60,000 nt of DNA from positions 12,317,001-12,377,000 of the forward strand of contig NC_092680.1 of the NCBI RefSeq assembly GCF_964355755.1. The letters are read 5' to 3'. Source of the stretch: Antedon mediterranea. Taxonomy: Eukaryota > Echinodermata > Crinoidea > Comatulida > Antedonidae. Every line of letters starts with the position of its first letter. Within the stretch, counting starts at the first letter, position 1. The position numbers were made by a program, and so were the translations under genes. Shown in pieces: positions 12,790 through 26,500 of this stretch. Below the pieces are notes generated by a model. It ran no database searches. It was not told the origin of the DNA and was given only the letters and a program-made list of their open reading frames with translations.

Positions 12790-12802
12790 TTATTCTGTGC
12801 CT

Positions 12803-13085
12803 GTGAAATGTATATATCTTTTAAATATTTTCTACTACAATCACGTATAAATAGTTAGTAATGCATACAATACTTATTTTACTAGAAGCCGAGTTTAATT
12901 CTTTCTAAATTAATAACCAGTGTTAGTGAATAAATAGTTAAAATTTATCAGTTCTTTAATTCTTTGATGTAAGGCTGAGAAAAAACATGAGTGTATTCAT
13001 GTTTTGTCATTAATAAAAAGCTTGTATAGCACACTAAAACTTTGTCTACTAATTATTTTTACAGAGAAATTCTTGTATTTCTGAA
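12803..13085. other. AT-rich spacer
   Basis: AT-rich sequence with no open frame or element end that I can recognise. It separates the SINE-like insertion from the palindromic tandem repeat. Confidence 0.4.
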
Positions 13086-13449
13086 GTCATAAATTTTATG
13101 ACCTAATGGCAGCTTCACAATCATGTCATAAATATTATGACTTATGTGAAAACAGTCAATACCTTGAAGCCCGGAAATCACAGCCTCATGTACTATAACC
13201 AGCGTATTCCGAGACATAACATGTAGTTTTAAATTGTCATAAATTTTATGACCTAATGACTGCTAAATTAATGTCATAAATATTATGACTTATGTGAAAA
13301 TAGTCAATACTGTACCAGGAAGCCCCGAAATTAGTGCTTCCTGTACTATACACTATAACTAGCGTATTCCGAGACTTAACATGTACCTTTAAATTGTCAT
13401 AAATGTTATGACCTAATGACTGCTAAATTAATGTCATAAATATTATGAC
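13086..13449. repeat. Three 150-160 bp tandem units, each with two 17-bp palindromes
   Basis: Six palindromes occur as three pairs. The first members start at 13086, 13236 and 13396 (GTCATAAATTTTATGAC, with one G in the last). The second members start at 13125, 13273 and 13433 (GTCATAAATATTATGAC). Spacing within a pair is 37-39 bp; unit spacing is 150 then 160 bp. Around them CCTAATG, TTATGTGAAAA and AGCGTATTCCGAGAC also recur. Each half, GTCATAAA, resembles the DNA motif of posterior Hox and Cdx proteins, which is known for the family and only inferred here. It could equally be a piece of an unrecognised transposon. Confidence 0.8.
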
Positions 13450-14188
13450 TTATGTGAAAATAGTCAATAGGCAGCTACCATGTCGATCGAATAATACACG
13501 CTGTTATCTGCTGTATATAGCCCATCACTTTATAACTTTTTTGTTGAATCTAATATATTATTACCGAGTATAAGGTGGTTAGGAGCTAATAATACTAAGC
13601 TTTAGAGCTGAGTGGAAATGGGCCGCTACTACTAGTAATTACACCAAAGTGTTTTGTGTATGATAATCGAAGTGCAGCTAGCTCTGCCAACAAATGCATG
13701 GATTAATACATTCATTTATAAAAATAGTTTTTAACACTCAGCTAGCTTTTATCTCATTATCATAAATGAAAACAAAAAAGAATTGCCTTTTTCAACTACA
13801 AATAAAAACATATCATCCAAACTAATAAACAGAAAAAAGAAACAATTATTCAATCAATATTATAGTTTATCGTTAAAGTAAGTTGATATATTTATGTTTC
13901 ATTATACATTGTATTAAACTAGTTAATGTCGATGTATACATTTATATAAAACAAGGTTTTGTTTATTAATTTCTCAGCGTTACTAAAATCAAAATATAAA
14001 ACAAAACAAATTATACGGCAAGTTTATGCAAATAAAAATAATTATAAGAGGAAATGTTTGTTATCGCTAAATTGTAGTATTTTGATAATATTGAAATCGA
14101 TAAAAATCAAAATATGCATATTTTACGATTTTGTATACATTTTAGCTATGAATGGCCAAAATTAAAGTAAAGGTCGATTTTGTTGAAT
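13450..14188. other. AT-rich intergenic sequence
   Basis: No convincing gene. GCAGCTAGCT (13673) and CAGCTAGCTTTT (13740) form a loose repeat of the palindrome AGCTAGCT. The short open frame at 13959-14165 is lysine/isoleucine-rich from AT-rich composition and has no domain. Confidence 0.45.
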
Positions 14189-14475
14189 CTACACAGACGT
14201 ATAATGTTTGTACTGAAAATAAAACGTGTTTTGAGAGATTTCCTCTCTAATACAAATGTGTTGAGGTCTGTCCTCCAAGTATGATTGACACCATCTTAGT
14301 GCACATCCCTGAACACCAATAGAAGCTTGCAACCTCTCAGTCAGAATACTATGATATACCGTATCAAACGCAGCACTCAAATCAGGTAAAATTAAAGCAG
14401 TTACTTTTTCAACATCCATCGCACGAAGTATATCATTGCTAACGCGCAGGAGTGCAGTTTCAGTACTGTGATGTG
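14189..14475 (-). pseudogene. LINE reverse transcriptase fragment cut by the satellite
   Basis: Read on the minus strand, the frame opens at the satellite edge with SHHSTETALLRV and continues LILPDLSAAFDTVYHSIL, the palm motif with the first catalytic aspartate. It then reads CALRWCQSYLEDRPQ, typical of the following reverse-transcriptase segment in CR1-like and related LINEs. About 75 residues of homology remain. The rest of the domain, including the second catalytic motif, is absent, and the last 20 residues do not look conserved. The 5' side is replaced exactly where the GA-rich satellite begins, so the satellite either inserted into or grew out from this fossil. Confidence 0.85.
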
Positions 14476-17400
14476 ATTGAGAGAGAGAGATAGATCAGCG
14501 AGAGCGAGATAAATTAGCGAGAGAGAGATAGATCAGCGAGAGAGAGGTAGATCAGCGAGAGAGAGAGATAGATCAGCGAGAAAGAGATAGATCAGCGAGA
14601 GAGATAAATAGATCAGCGAGAGAGAGAGAGAGATAGATCAGCGAGAGAGAGAGAGAGAGAGATAGATCAGCGAGAGAGAGAGAGATATAGATCAGCGAGA
14701 GAGAGATAGATCAGCGAGAGGGAGAGATAGATCAGCGAGAGAGAGATAGATCAGTGAGAGAGAGAGAGAGATCAGCGAGAGAGAGTGATAGATCAGCGAG
14801 AGAGAGATAGATCAGCAAGAGAGAGAGAGATAGATCAGCGAGAGAGAGATAGATCAGCGAGAGAGAAAAAGATCAGCGAGAAAGATATAGATCAGCGACA
14901 GAGAGATAGATCAGCGAGAGAGAGATAGATCAGCGAGAGAGATATAGATCAGCGAGAGAGATAGATCAGCGAGAGAGAAATAGATCAGCGAGAGAGAGAA
15001 AGATCAGCGAGAGAGAGATAGATCAGCTAGAGAGAGATAGATCAGCGAGAGAGATAGATCAGCGAGAGAGAGAGATAGATCAGCGAGAGAGAGAGAGAGA
15101 TAGATCAGCAAGAGAGATAGATCAGCGAGAGAGAGATAGATAAGCGAGAGAGAGATAGATTAGCGAGAGAGAGATAGATCAGCGAGAGAGAGATAGATCA
15201 GCGAGAGAGAGAGAGATCAGCGAGAGAGAGATAGATCAGCGAGAGAGAGAGATAGATCAGCGAGAGAGAGACAGATAGATCAGCGAGAGAGAGTGAGAGA
15301 GATAGATCAGCGAGAGAGAGAGAGAGATAGATCAGCGAGAGATAGAGATGGATCAGCGAGAGAGAGATAGATCAGCGAGAGAGAAAAAGATCATTGAGAG
15401 AGAGATAGATCAGCGACAGAGAGATAGATAAGCGAGAAAGAGATAGATCAGCGAGAGAGATATAGATCAGCGAGAGAGATAGATCAGCGAGAGAGAGATA
15501 GATCAGCGAGAGAGAGAGAGATAGATCAGCGAGAGGGAGAGATAGATCAGCGAGAAAGAGATAGATCAGCGAGAGAGAGATAGATCAGCGAGAGAGAGAT
15601 ATATCAGCGGGAGAGAGATAGATCAGCGAGAGAGAGAGAGAGAGATAGATCAGCGAGAGAGAGAGAGAGAGAGATAGATCAGCGAGAGAGAGAAAGATCA
15701 GCGAGAGAGAGATAGGTCAGCGACAGAGAGATAGATCAGCGAGAGAGAGATAGATCAGCGAGAGAGATATAGATCAGCGAGAGAGAGATAGATCAGCGAG
15801 AGAGAGAGATAGATCAGCGAGAGAGAGAAAGATCAGCGAGAGAAAGATAGATCAGTGAGAGAGAGATAGATCAGCGAGAGAGAGATAGATCAGCGAGAGA
15901 GAGATAGATCAGCAAGAGAGAGAGAGATAGATCAGAGAGAGAGAGATAGATCAGCGAGAGAGAGATAGATCAGCGAGAGAGAGATAGATCAGCGAGATAG
16001 AGATAGATCAGCGAGAGAGAGATAGAAAGTTCAGCGAGAGAGAGAGAGATCAGCGAAAGAGAGATAGATAGATCAGCGAGAGAGAGATAGATCAGCGAGA
16101 GAGATAGATCAGCGAGAGAGAGATAGATAGATAGATGAGCGAGAGAGAGATAGATGAGCGAGAGAGAGATAGATCACCGAGAGAGAGATAGATAAGCGAG
16201 AGAGAGATAGATCAGCGAGAGAGAGATAGATAGATAGATCAGCGAGAGAGAGATAGATAGATCAGCTAGAGAGAGATAGATCAGTAAGAGAGAGATAGAT
16301 AGATCAGCGAGAGAGAGAGATAGATCAGCGAGAGAGAGATAGATCAGCGAGAGAGATAGATAGATCAGCGAGAGAGAGAGATAGATCAGCGAGAGAGAGA
16401 TAGATGAGCGAGAGAGAGACAGATCAGCGAGAGGGAGAGATAGATCAGCGAGAGAGAGATAGATCAGCGAGAGAGATAGATCAGCGAGAGAGAGATAGAT
16501 CAGCGAGAGAGAGATAGATCAGCGGGAGAGAGATAGATCAGCTAGAGAGAGAGAGATAGATCAGCGAGATAGAGAAAGATCAGCGAGAGAGAGATAGATC
16601 AGCGACAGAGAGATAGAACAGCGAGAGAGAGATAGATCAGCGAGAGAGATATAGATCAGCGAGAGAGAGATAGATCAGCGAGAGATAGATAGATATGCGA
16701 GAGAGATAGATCAGCAAGAGAGAGATAGATCAGCAAGAGAGAGATAGATCAGCGAGAGAGAGAGATAGATCAGCGAGAGCGAGATAGATTAGCGAGAGAG
16801 AGATAGATCAGCGAGAGAGAGAGATCAGCGAGAGAGAGAGATAGATCAGCGAGAAAGAGATAGATCAGCGAGAGAGATTGATAGATCAGCGAGAGAGAGA
16901 GAGAGATAGATCAGCGAGAGAGAGAGAGAGATAGATCAGCGAGAGAGAGAGATAGATCAGCGAGAGGGAGAGATAGATCAGCGAGAGGGAGAGATAGATC
17001 AGCGAGAGAGAGATAGATCAGCGAGAGAGATAGATCAGCGAGAGAGAGATAGATCAGCGAGAGAGAGATAGATCAGCGAGAGAGAGATAGATCAGCGAGA
17101 GAGAGATAGATCAGCGAGAGAGAGAGAGATAGATCAGCGAGAGAGAGTGAGAGAGATAGATCAGCGAGAGAGAGATAGATCAGCGAGAGAGAGAGAGATC
17201 AGCGAGAGAGAGAGATAGATCAGCGAGAGAGAGATAGATAGATCAGCGAGAGAGAGATAGATAGATCAGCGAGAAAGAGATAGATAGATCAGCGAGAGAG
17301 AGATAGATCAGCGAAAGAAAGATAGATAGATCAGCGAGAGAGAGATAGATCAGCGAGAGAGATAGATTAGCGAGAGAGAGAGATAGATAGATGAGCGAGA

Positions 17401-17605
17401 GAGAGATAGATCAACGAGAGAGAGATAGATCAGCGAGAGAGAGATAGATAGATCAGCGAGAGAGAGATAGATAGATCAGCGAGAGAGAGATAGATAGATC
17501 AGCGAGAGAGAGATAGATAGATCAGCGAGAGAGAGAGATAGATAGATCAGCGAGAGAGAGATAGATGAGCGAGAGAGAGATAGATCAGCGAGAGAGATAG
17601 ATAGA

Positions 17606-17642
<37 letters not shown>

Positions 17643-18032
17643 TAAGCGGGAGAGAGAGATAGATCAGCGAGAGAGAGATAGATCAGCGAGAGGGAGAGAT
17701 AGATCAGCGAGAGAGAGATAGATCAGCGAGAGAGAGATAGATCAGCGAGAGAGAAATAGATCAGCGAGAGAGAGATAGATCAGCGAGAGGGAGAGATAGA
17801 TCAGCGAGAGAGAGATAGATCAGCGAGAGAGAGAGAGATAGATCAGCGAGATAGAGAAAGATCAGCGAGAGAGAGATAAATCAGCGAGAGAGAGATAAAT
17901 CAGCGAGAGAGAGATAGATCAGCGAGAGAGAGATAGATCAGCGAGAGAGAAATAGATGAGCGAGAGAGAGATAGATCAGCGAGAGAGAGATAGATAGATC
18001 AGCGAGAGAGAGAGAGAGATAGATCAGCGAGA

Positions 18033-18070
<38 letters not shown>

Positions 18071-21000
18071 TAGATCAGCGAGAGAGAGAGAGATAGATCA
18101 GCGAGAGAGAGATAGATCAGCGAGAGGGAGAGATAGATCAGCGAGAGAGAGATAGATCAGCAAGAAAGAGATAGATCAGCGAGAGAGAGATAGATCAGCG
18201 AGAGAGATAGATCAGCGAGAGAGAGAGATAGATCAGCGAGAGAGACAGAGAGATAGATCAGCGAGAGAGAGAAAGATCAGCGAGAGAGAGATAGGTCAGC
18301 GACAGAGAGATAGATCAGCGAGAGAAAGATAGATCAGCGAGAGAGATATAGATCAGCGAGAGAGAGATAGATCAGCGAGAGAGAGAGATAGATCAGCGAG
18401 AGAGAGAAAGATCAGCGAGAGAGAGATAGATCAGTGAGAGAGAGATAGATCAGCGAGAGAGAGATAGATTAGCGGGGGAGAGATAGATCAGCGAGAGAAA
18501 GAGAGGTAGATCAGAGAGAGAGATAGATCAGCGAGAGATAGATAGATCAGCGAGAGAGAGATAGATTAGCAAGAGAGAGATAGATCAGCGAGAGAGAGAT
18601 AGATCAGCGAGAGAGAGAGAGAGATAGATCAGCGAGAGAGATAGATCAGCGAGAGGGAGAGATAGATCAGCGAGAGAGAGATAGATCAGCGAGAGAGAGA
18701 TAGATCAGCGAGAGAGAGATAGATCAGCGCGAGAGAGATAGATCAGTGAGAGAGAGAAAAATCAGCGAGAGAGAGAGATAGATCAGCGAGAGAGAGAAAG
18801 ATAAGCGAGAGAGAGATAGATCAGCGACAGAGAGATAGATCAGCGAGAGAGAGATATAGATCAGCGAGAGAGATATAGATCAGCGAGAGAGATAGATCAG
18901 CGAGAGAGAGATAGATCAGCGAGAGAGAGAAAGATCAGCGAGAGAGAGATAGATCAGTGAGAGAGAGATAGATCAGCGAGAGAGAGATAGATCAGCGAGA
19001 GAGAGAGAGAGAGAGATAGATCAGCGAGAGAGAGATATATAAGCGAGAGAGAGATAGATTAGCGAGAGAGAGATAGATCAGCGAGAGAGAGATAGATCAG
19101 TGAGAGAGAGAGATCAGCGAGAGAGAGAGATAGATCAGCGAGAGAGAGATAGATCAGCGAGAGAGAGAAAGATAGATCAGCGAGAGAGAGATAGATAGAT
19201 CAGCGAGAGAGAGATAGATCAGCGAAAGAGAGATAGATAGATCAGCGAGAGAGAGATAGATCAGCGAGAGAGATAGATTAGCGAGAGAGAGATAGATAGA
19301 TGAGCGAGAGAGAGATAGATGAGCGAGAGAGAGATAGATCAGCGAGAGAGAGATAGATCAGCGAGAGAGAGATAGATCAGCGAGAGAGAGATAGATAGAT
19401 CAGCAAGAGAGAGATAGATAGATCAGCAAGAGAGAGATAGATAGATCAGCGAGAGAGAGATAGATGAGCGAGAGAGAGATAGATCAGCGAGAGAGATAGA
19501 TAGATCAGCGAGAGAGAGATAGATCAGCGAGAGAGAGAGAGAGAGATAGATCAGCGAGAGAGAGAGATAGATCACCGAGAGAGAGATAGATCAGCGAGAG
19601 AGATAGATCAGCGAGAGGGAGAGATAGATCAGCGAGAGAGAGATAGATCAGCGAGAGAGATAGATCAGCGAGAGATAGATAGATCAGCGAGAGAGAGATA
19701 GATCAGCGAGAGAGAGAGATAAATCAACGAGAGAGAGAGATAGATCAGCGAGATAGAGAAAGATCTGCGAGAGAGAGATAGATCAGCGAGAGAGAGATAG
19801 ATCAGCGAGAGAGAGATAGACCAGCGAGAGAGAGATAGATAAGCGAGAGAGAGATAGATCAGCGAGAGGGAGAGATAGATCAGCGAGAGAGATATAGATC
19901 AGCGAGAGAGAGATAGATCAGCGAGAGAGATATAAATCAGCGAGAGAGAGATAGATCAGCGAGAGAGAGATAGATCAGCGAGAGAGAGAAAGATCAGCGA
20001 GAGAGAGATAGATCAGCGAGAGAGAGATAGATCAGCGAGAGAGAGAGAGATAGATCAGCGAGAAAGAGATAGATCAGCGAGAGAGATAGATAGATAAGCG
20101 AGAGAGAGATAGATCAGCGAGAGAGAGAGAGAGAGAGATAGATCAGCCAGAGAGAGAGAGAGAGAGAGAGATAGATCAGCGAGAGAGAGATAGATCAGCG
20201 AGAGAGAGATAGATCAGCGAGAGGGAGAGATAGATCAGCGAGAGAGATATAGATCAGCGAGAGAGAGATAGATCAGCGAGAGAGAAATAGATCAGCGAGA
20301 GAGAGATAGATCAGCGAGAGGGAGAGATAGATCAGCGAGAGAGAGATAGATCAGCGAGAGAGAGATAGATCAGCGAGAGGGAGAGATAGATCAGCGAGAG
20401 AGAGATAGATCAGCGAGAGAGAGATAGATCAGCGAGAGGGAGAGATAGATCAGCGAGAGAGAGATAGATCAGCGAGAGAGAGATAGATCAGCGAGAGGGA
20501 GAGATAGATCAGCGAGAGAGAGATAGATCAGCGAGAGAGAGATAGATCAGCGAGAGAGATATAAATCAGCGAGAGAGAGATAGATCAGCGAGAGAGAGAT
20601 AGATCAGCGAGAGAGAGAAAGATCAGCGAGAGAGATATAGATCAGCGAGAGAGAGATAGATCAGCAAGAGAGAGATAGATTAGCGAGAGAGAGATAGATC
20701 AGCGAGAGAGAGAGAGATAGATCAGAGAGAGAGAGATAGATCAGCGAGAGAGAGAGATAGATCAGCGAGAGAGAGATATATTAGCAAGAGAGAGATAGAT
20801 CAGCGAGAGAGAGATAGATCAGCGAGAGAGAGATAGATCAGCGAGAGAGAGATAGATCAGCAAGAGAGATAGATCAGCGAGAGAGAGATAGATAGATCAG
20901 CGAGAGAGATATAGATAGATCAGCGAGAGAGAGAGAGATAGATCAGCAAGAGAGAGATAGATCAGCGAGAGAGAGAGAGAGATAGATCAGCGAGAGCGAG

Positions 21001-21518
21001 ATAGATTAGCGAAAGAGATAGATCAGCGAGAGAGAGATAGATCAGCGAAAGAGAGAGATAGATCAGCGAGAAAGAGATAGATCAGCGAGAGAGATAGATA
21101 GATCAGCGAGAGAGAGATAGATCAGCGAGAGAGAGAGAGATCAGCGAAAGAGAGAGATAGATCAGCGAGAAAGAGATAGATCAGCGAGAGAGATAGATAG
21201 ATCAGCGAGAGAGAGATAGATCAGTGAGAGAGAGAGAGATAGATCAGCGAGAGAGAGAGAGAGAGAGATAGATCAGCGAGAGAGAGAGAGATAGATCAGC
21301 GAGAGAGAGATAGATAGATCAGCAAGAGAGAGATAGATCAGCGAGAGAGAGAGAGAGATAGAACAGCGAGAGCGAGATAGATTAGCGAAAGAGATAGATC
21401 AGCGAGAGAGAGATAGATCAGCGAGAGAGAGAGATAGATCAGCGAGAAAGAGATAGATCAGCGAGAGAGATAGATAGATCAGCGAGAGAGATAGATCAGC
21501 GAGAGAGAGAGAGATAGA

Positions 21519-21559
<41 letters not shown>

Positions 21560-22653
21560 TCAGCGAGAGAGAGAGAGATAGATCAGCGAGAGAGAGATAG
21601 ATCAGCGAGAGAGAGATAGATCAGCGTGAGGGAGAGATAGATCAGCGAGAGAGAGATAGATCAGCGAGAGAGAGATAGATCAGCGAGAGAGAGATAGATC
21701 AGCGAGAGAGATAGATCAGCGAGAGAGAGATAGATCAGCGAGAGAGAGAAAGATCAGCGAGAGAGAGATAGATCAGTGAGAGAGAGATAGATCAGCGAGA
21801 GAGAGATAGATTAGCGAGAGAGAGATAGATCAGCGAGAGAGAGAGAGATAGATCAGAGAGAGAGAGATAGATCAGCGAGAGAGAGAGATAGATCAGCGAG
21901 AGAGAGATATATTAGCAAGAGAGAGATAGATCAGCGAGAGAGAGATAGATCAGCGAGAGAGAGATAGATCAGCGAGAGAGAGATAGATCAGCAAGAGAGA
22001 TAGATCAGCGAGAGAGAGATAGATAGATCAGCGAGAGAGATATAGATAGATCAGCGAGAGAGAGAGAGATAGATCAGCAAGAGAGAGATAGATCAGCGAG
22101 AGAGAGAGAGAGATAGATCAGCGAGAGCGAGATAGATTAGCGAAAGAGATAGATCAGCGAGAGAGAGATAGATCAGCGAAAGAGAGAGATAGATCAGCGA
22201 GAAAGAGATAGATCAGCGAGAGAGATAGATAGATCAGCGAGAGAGAGAGATAGATCAGCGAGAGAGAGAGAGATCAGCGAAAGAGAGAGATAGATCAGCG
22301 AGAAAGAGATAGATCAGCGAGAGAGATAGATAGATCAGCGAGAGAGAGATAGATCAGCGAGAGAGAGAGAGATAGATCAGCGAGAGAGAGAGAGAGAGAG
22401 AGAGATAGATCAGCGAGAGAGAGAGAGATAGATCAACGAGAGAGAGATAGATAGATCAGCAAGAGAGAGATAGAGCAGCGAGAGAGAGAGAGATAGAACA
22501 GCGAGAGCGAGATAGATTAGCGAAAGAGATAGATCAGCGAGAGAGAGATAGATCAGCGAGAGAGAGAGATAGATCAGCGAGAAAGAGATAGATCAGCGAG
22601 AGAGATAGATAGATCAGCGAGAGAGATAGATCAGCGAGAGAGAGAGAGATAGA

Positions 22654-22696
<43 letters not shown>

Positions 22697-23134
22697 TCAG
22701 CGAGAGAGAGAGAGATAGATCAGCGAGAGAGAGATAGATCAGCGAGAGAGAGATAGATCAGCGAGAGGGAGAGATAGATCAGCGAGAGAGAGATAGATCA
22801 GCGAGAGAGAGATAGATCAGCGAGAGAGAGATAGATCAGCGAGAGAGATAGATCAGCGAGGAAGAGATAGATCAGCGAGAGAGAGAAAGATCAGCGAGAG
22901 AGAGATAGGTCAGCGACAGAGAGATAGATCAGCGAGAGAGATAGATCAGCGAGAGAGATATAGATCAGCGAGAGAGAGAGATCGATCAGCGAGAGAGAGA
23001 GAGATAGATCAGCGAGAGAGAGAAAGATCAGCGAGAGAGAGAGAGATAGATCAGCGAGAAAGAGATAGATCAGCGAGAGAGATAGATAGATCAGCGAGAG
23101 AGAGATAGATCAGCGAGAGAGAGAGAGAGATAGA

Positions 23135-23165
<31 letters not shown>

Positions 23166-23519
23166 TCAGCGAGAGAGAGAGAGATAGATCAGCGAGAGAG
23201 AGATAGATCAGCGAGAGGGACAGATAGATAAGCGAGAGAGAGATAGATCAGCGAGAGAGAGATAGATCAGCGAGAGAGATAGATCAGCGAGAGAGAGATA
23301 GATCAGCGAGAGAGAGATAGATCAGCGAGAGAGAGATAGATCAGCGAGATAGAGAAAGATCTGCGAGAGAGAGATAAATCAGCGAGAGAGAGATAAATCA
23401 GCGAGAGAGATAGATCAGCGAGAGAGAGATAGATCAGCGAGAGAGAGATAGATGAGCGAGAGAGAGATAGATCAGCGAGAGAGAGATAGATAGATCAGCG
23501 AGAGAGAGAGAGAGATAGA

Positions 23520-23558
<39 letters not shown>

Positions 23559-26500
23559 TCAGCGAGAGAGAGAGAGATAGATCAGCGAGAGAGAGAGATA
23601 GATCAGCGAGAGGGAGAGATAGATCAGCGAGAGAGAGATAGATCAGCGAGAAAGAGATAGATCAGCGAGAGAGAGATAGATCAGCGAGAGAGATAGATCA
23701 GCGAGAGAGAGAGAGATAGATCAGCGAGAGAGACAGAGAGATAGATCAGCGAGAGAGAGAAAGATCAGCGAGAGAGAGATAGGTCAGCGACAGAGAGATA
23801 GATCAGCGAGAGAAAGATAGATCAGCGAGAGAGATATAGATCAGCGAGAGAGAGATAGATCAGCGAGAAAGAGAGATAGATCAGCGAGAGAGAGAAAGAT
23901 CAGCGAGAGAGAGATAGATCAGTGAGAGAGAGATAGATCAACGAGAGAGAGATAGATTAGCGGGGGAGAGATAGATCAGCGAGAGAGAGAGAGAGATAGA
24001 TCAGAGAGAGAGATAGATCAGCGAGAGATAGATAGATCAGCGAGAGAGAGATAGATTAGCAAGAGAGAGATAGATCAGCGAGAGAGAGAGAGAGATCAGC
24101 GAGAGAGATAGATCAGCGAGAGAGAGATAGATCAGCGAGAGAGATATAGATAGATCAGCGAGAGAGAGATAGATCAGCGAGAGAGATATAGATCAGCGAG
24201 AGAGAGATAGATCAGCGAGAGATAGATAGATCAGCGAGAGAGAGAGATAGATCAGCAAGAGAGAGATAGATCAGCGAGAGAGAGAGAGATAGATCAGCGA
24301 GAGCGAGATAGATTAGCGAGAGAGAGATAGATCAGCGAGAGAGAGATAGATCAGCGAGAGAGAGAGAGATAGATCAGCGAGAAAGAGATAGATCAGCGAG
24401 AGAGACAGATAGATAAGCGAGAGAGAGATAGATCAGCGAGAGAGAGAGAGAGAGATAGATCAGCGAGAGAGAGAGAGAGAGATAGATCAGCGAGAGAGAG
24501 ATAGATCACCGAGAGAGAGATAGATCAGCGAGAGGGAGAGATAGATCAGCGAGAGAGATATAGATCAGCGAGAGAGAGATAGATCAGCGAGAGAGAAATA
24601 GATCAGCGAGAGAGAGATAGATCAGCGAGAGGGAGAGATAGATCAGCGAGAGAGAGATAGATCAGCGAGAGAGAGATAGATCAGCGAGAGGGAGAGATAG
24701 ATCAGCGAGAGAGAGATAGATCAGCGAGAGAGAGATAGATCAGCGAGAGAGAGATAGACCAGCGAGAGAGAGATAGATCAGCGAGAGAGAGATAGATAGA
24801 TCAGCGAGAGAGATAGATCAGCGAGAGAGAGATAGATCAGTGAGAGAGAGATAGATCAGCGAGAGAGAGATAGATTAGCGAGAGAGAGATAGATCAGCGA
24901 GAGAGAGAGAGATAGATCAGAGAGAGAGAGATAGATCAGCGAGAGAGAGATTGATCAGCGAGAGAGAGATAGATTAGCAAGAGAGAGATAGATCAGCGAG
25001 AGAGAGATAGATCAGTGAGAGAGAGATAGATCAGCGAGAGAGAGATAGATCAGCAAGAGAGATAGATCAGCGAGAGAGAGATAGATAGATCAGCGAGAGA
25101 GAGATAGATAGATCAGCGAGAGAGAGAGAGATAGATCAGCAAGAGAGAGATAGATCAGCGAGAGAGAGAGAGATAGATCAGTGAGAGAGATATAGATCAG
25201 CGAGAGAGAGATAGATCAGCGAGAGAGATATAAATCAGCGAGAGAGAGATAGATCAGCGAGATAGAGATAGATCAGCGAGAGAGAGAAAGATCAGCGAGA
25301 GAGAGATAGATCAGTGAGAGAGAGATAGATCAGCGAGAGAGAGATAGATTAGCGAGAGAGAGATAGATCAGCGAGAGAGAGAGAGAGATAGATCAGAGAG
25401 AGAGAGATAGATCAGTGAGAGAGAGATAGATCAGCGAGAGAGAGATAGATTAGCAAGAGAGAGATAGATCAGCGAGAGAAAGATAGATCAGCGAGAGAGA
25501 GATAGATCAGCGAGAGGGAGAGATAGATCAGCGAGAGAGATATAGATCAGCGAGAGAGAGATAGATCAGCGAGAGAGAAATAGATCAGCGAGAGAGAGAT
25601 AGATCAGCGAGAGGGAGAGATAGATCAGCGAGAGAGAGATAGATCAGCGAGAGAGAGATAGATCAGCGAGAGGGAGAGATAGATCAGCGAGAGAGAGATA
25701 GATCAGCGAGAGAGAGATAGATCAGCGAGAGAGAGATAGACCAGCGAGAGAGAGATAGATCAGCGAGAGAGAGATAGATAGATCAGCGAGAGAGATAGAT
25801 CAGCGAGAGAGAGATAGATCAGTGAGAGAGAGATAGATCAGCGAGAGAGATAGATTAGCGAGAGAGAGATAAATCAGCGAGAGAGAGAGAGATAGATCAG
25901 AGAGAGTGAGATAGATCAGAGAGAGAGAGATTGATCAGCGAGAGAGAGATAGATTAGCAAGAGAGAGATAGATCAGCGAGAGAGAGATAGATCAGTGAGA
26001 GAGAGATAGATCAGCGAGAGAGAGATAGATCAGCAAGAGAGATAGATCAGCGAGAGAGAGATAGATAGATCAGCGAGAGAGAGATAGATAGATCAGCGAG
26101 AGAGAGAGAGATAGATCAGCAAGAGAGAGATAGATCAGCGAGAGAGAGAGAGATAGATCAGTGAGAGAGATATAGATCAGCGAGAGAGAGATAGATCAGC
26201 GAGAGAGATATAAATCAGCGAGAGAGAGATAGATCAGCGAGATAGAGATAGATCAGCGAGAGAGAGAAAGATCAGCGAGAGAGAGATAGATCAGTGAGAG
26301 AGAGATAGATCAGCGAGAGAGAGATAGATTAGCGAGAGAGAGATAGATCAGCGAGAGAGAGAGAGATAGATCAGAGAGAGAGAGATAGATCAGTGAGAGA
26401 GAGATAGATCAGCGAGAGAGAGATAGATTAGCAAGAGAGAGATAGATCAGCGAGAGAAAGATAGATCAGCGAGAGAGAGATAGATCAGCGAGAGAGAGAT

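Noticed and set aside
13840-14165. Lysine/isoleucine-rich frame as a small gene
   Set aside because: Explained by AT-rich composition; no start context, domain or splice signals.
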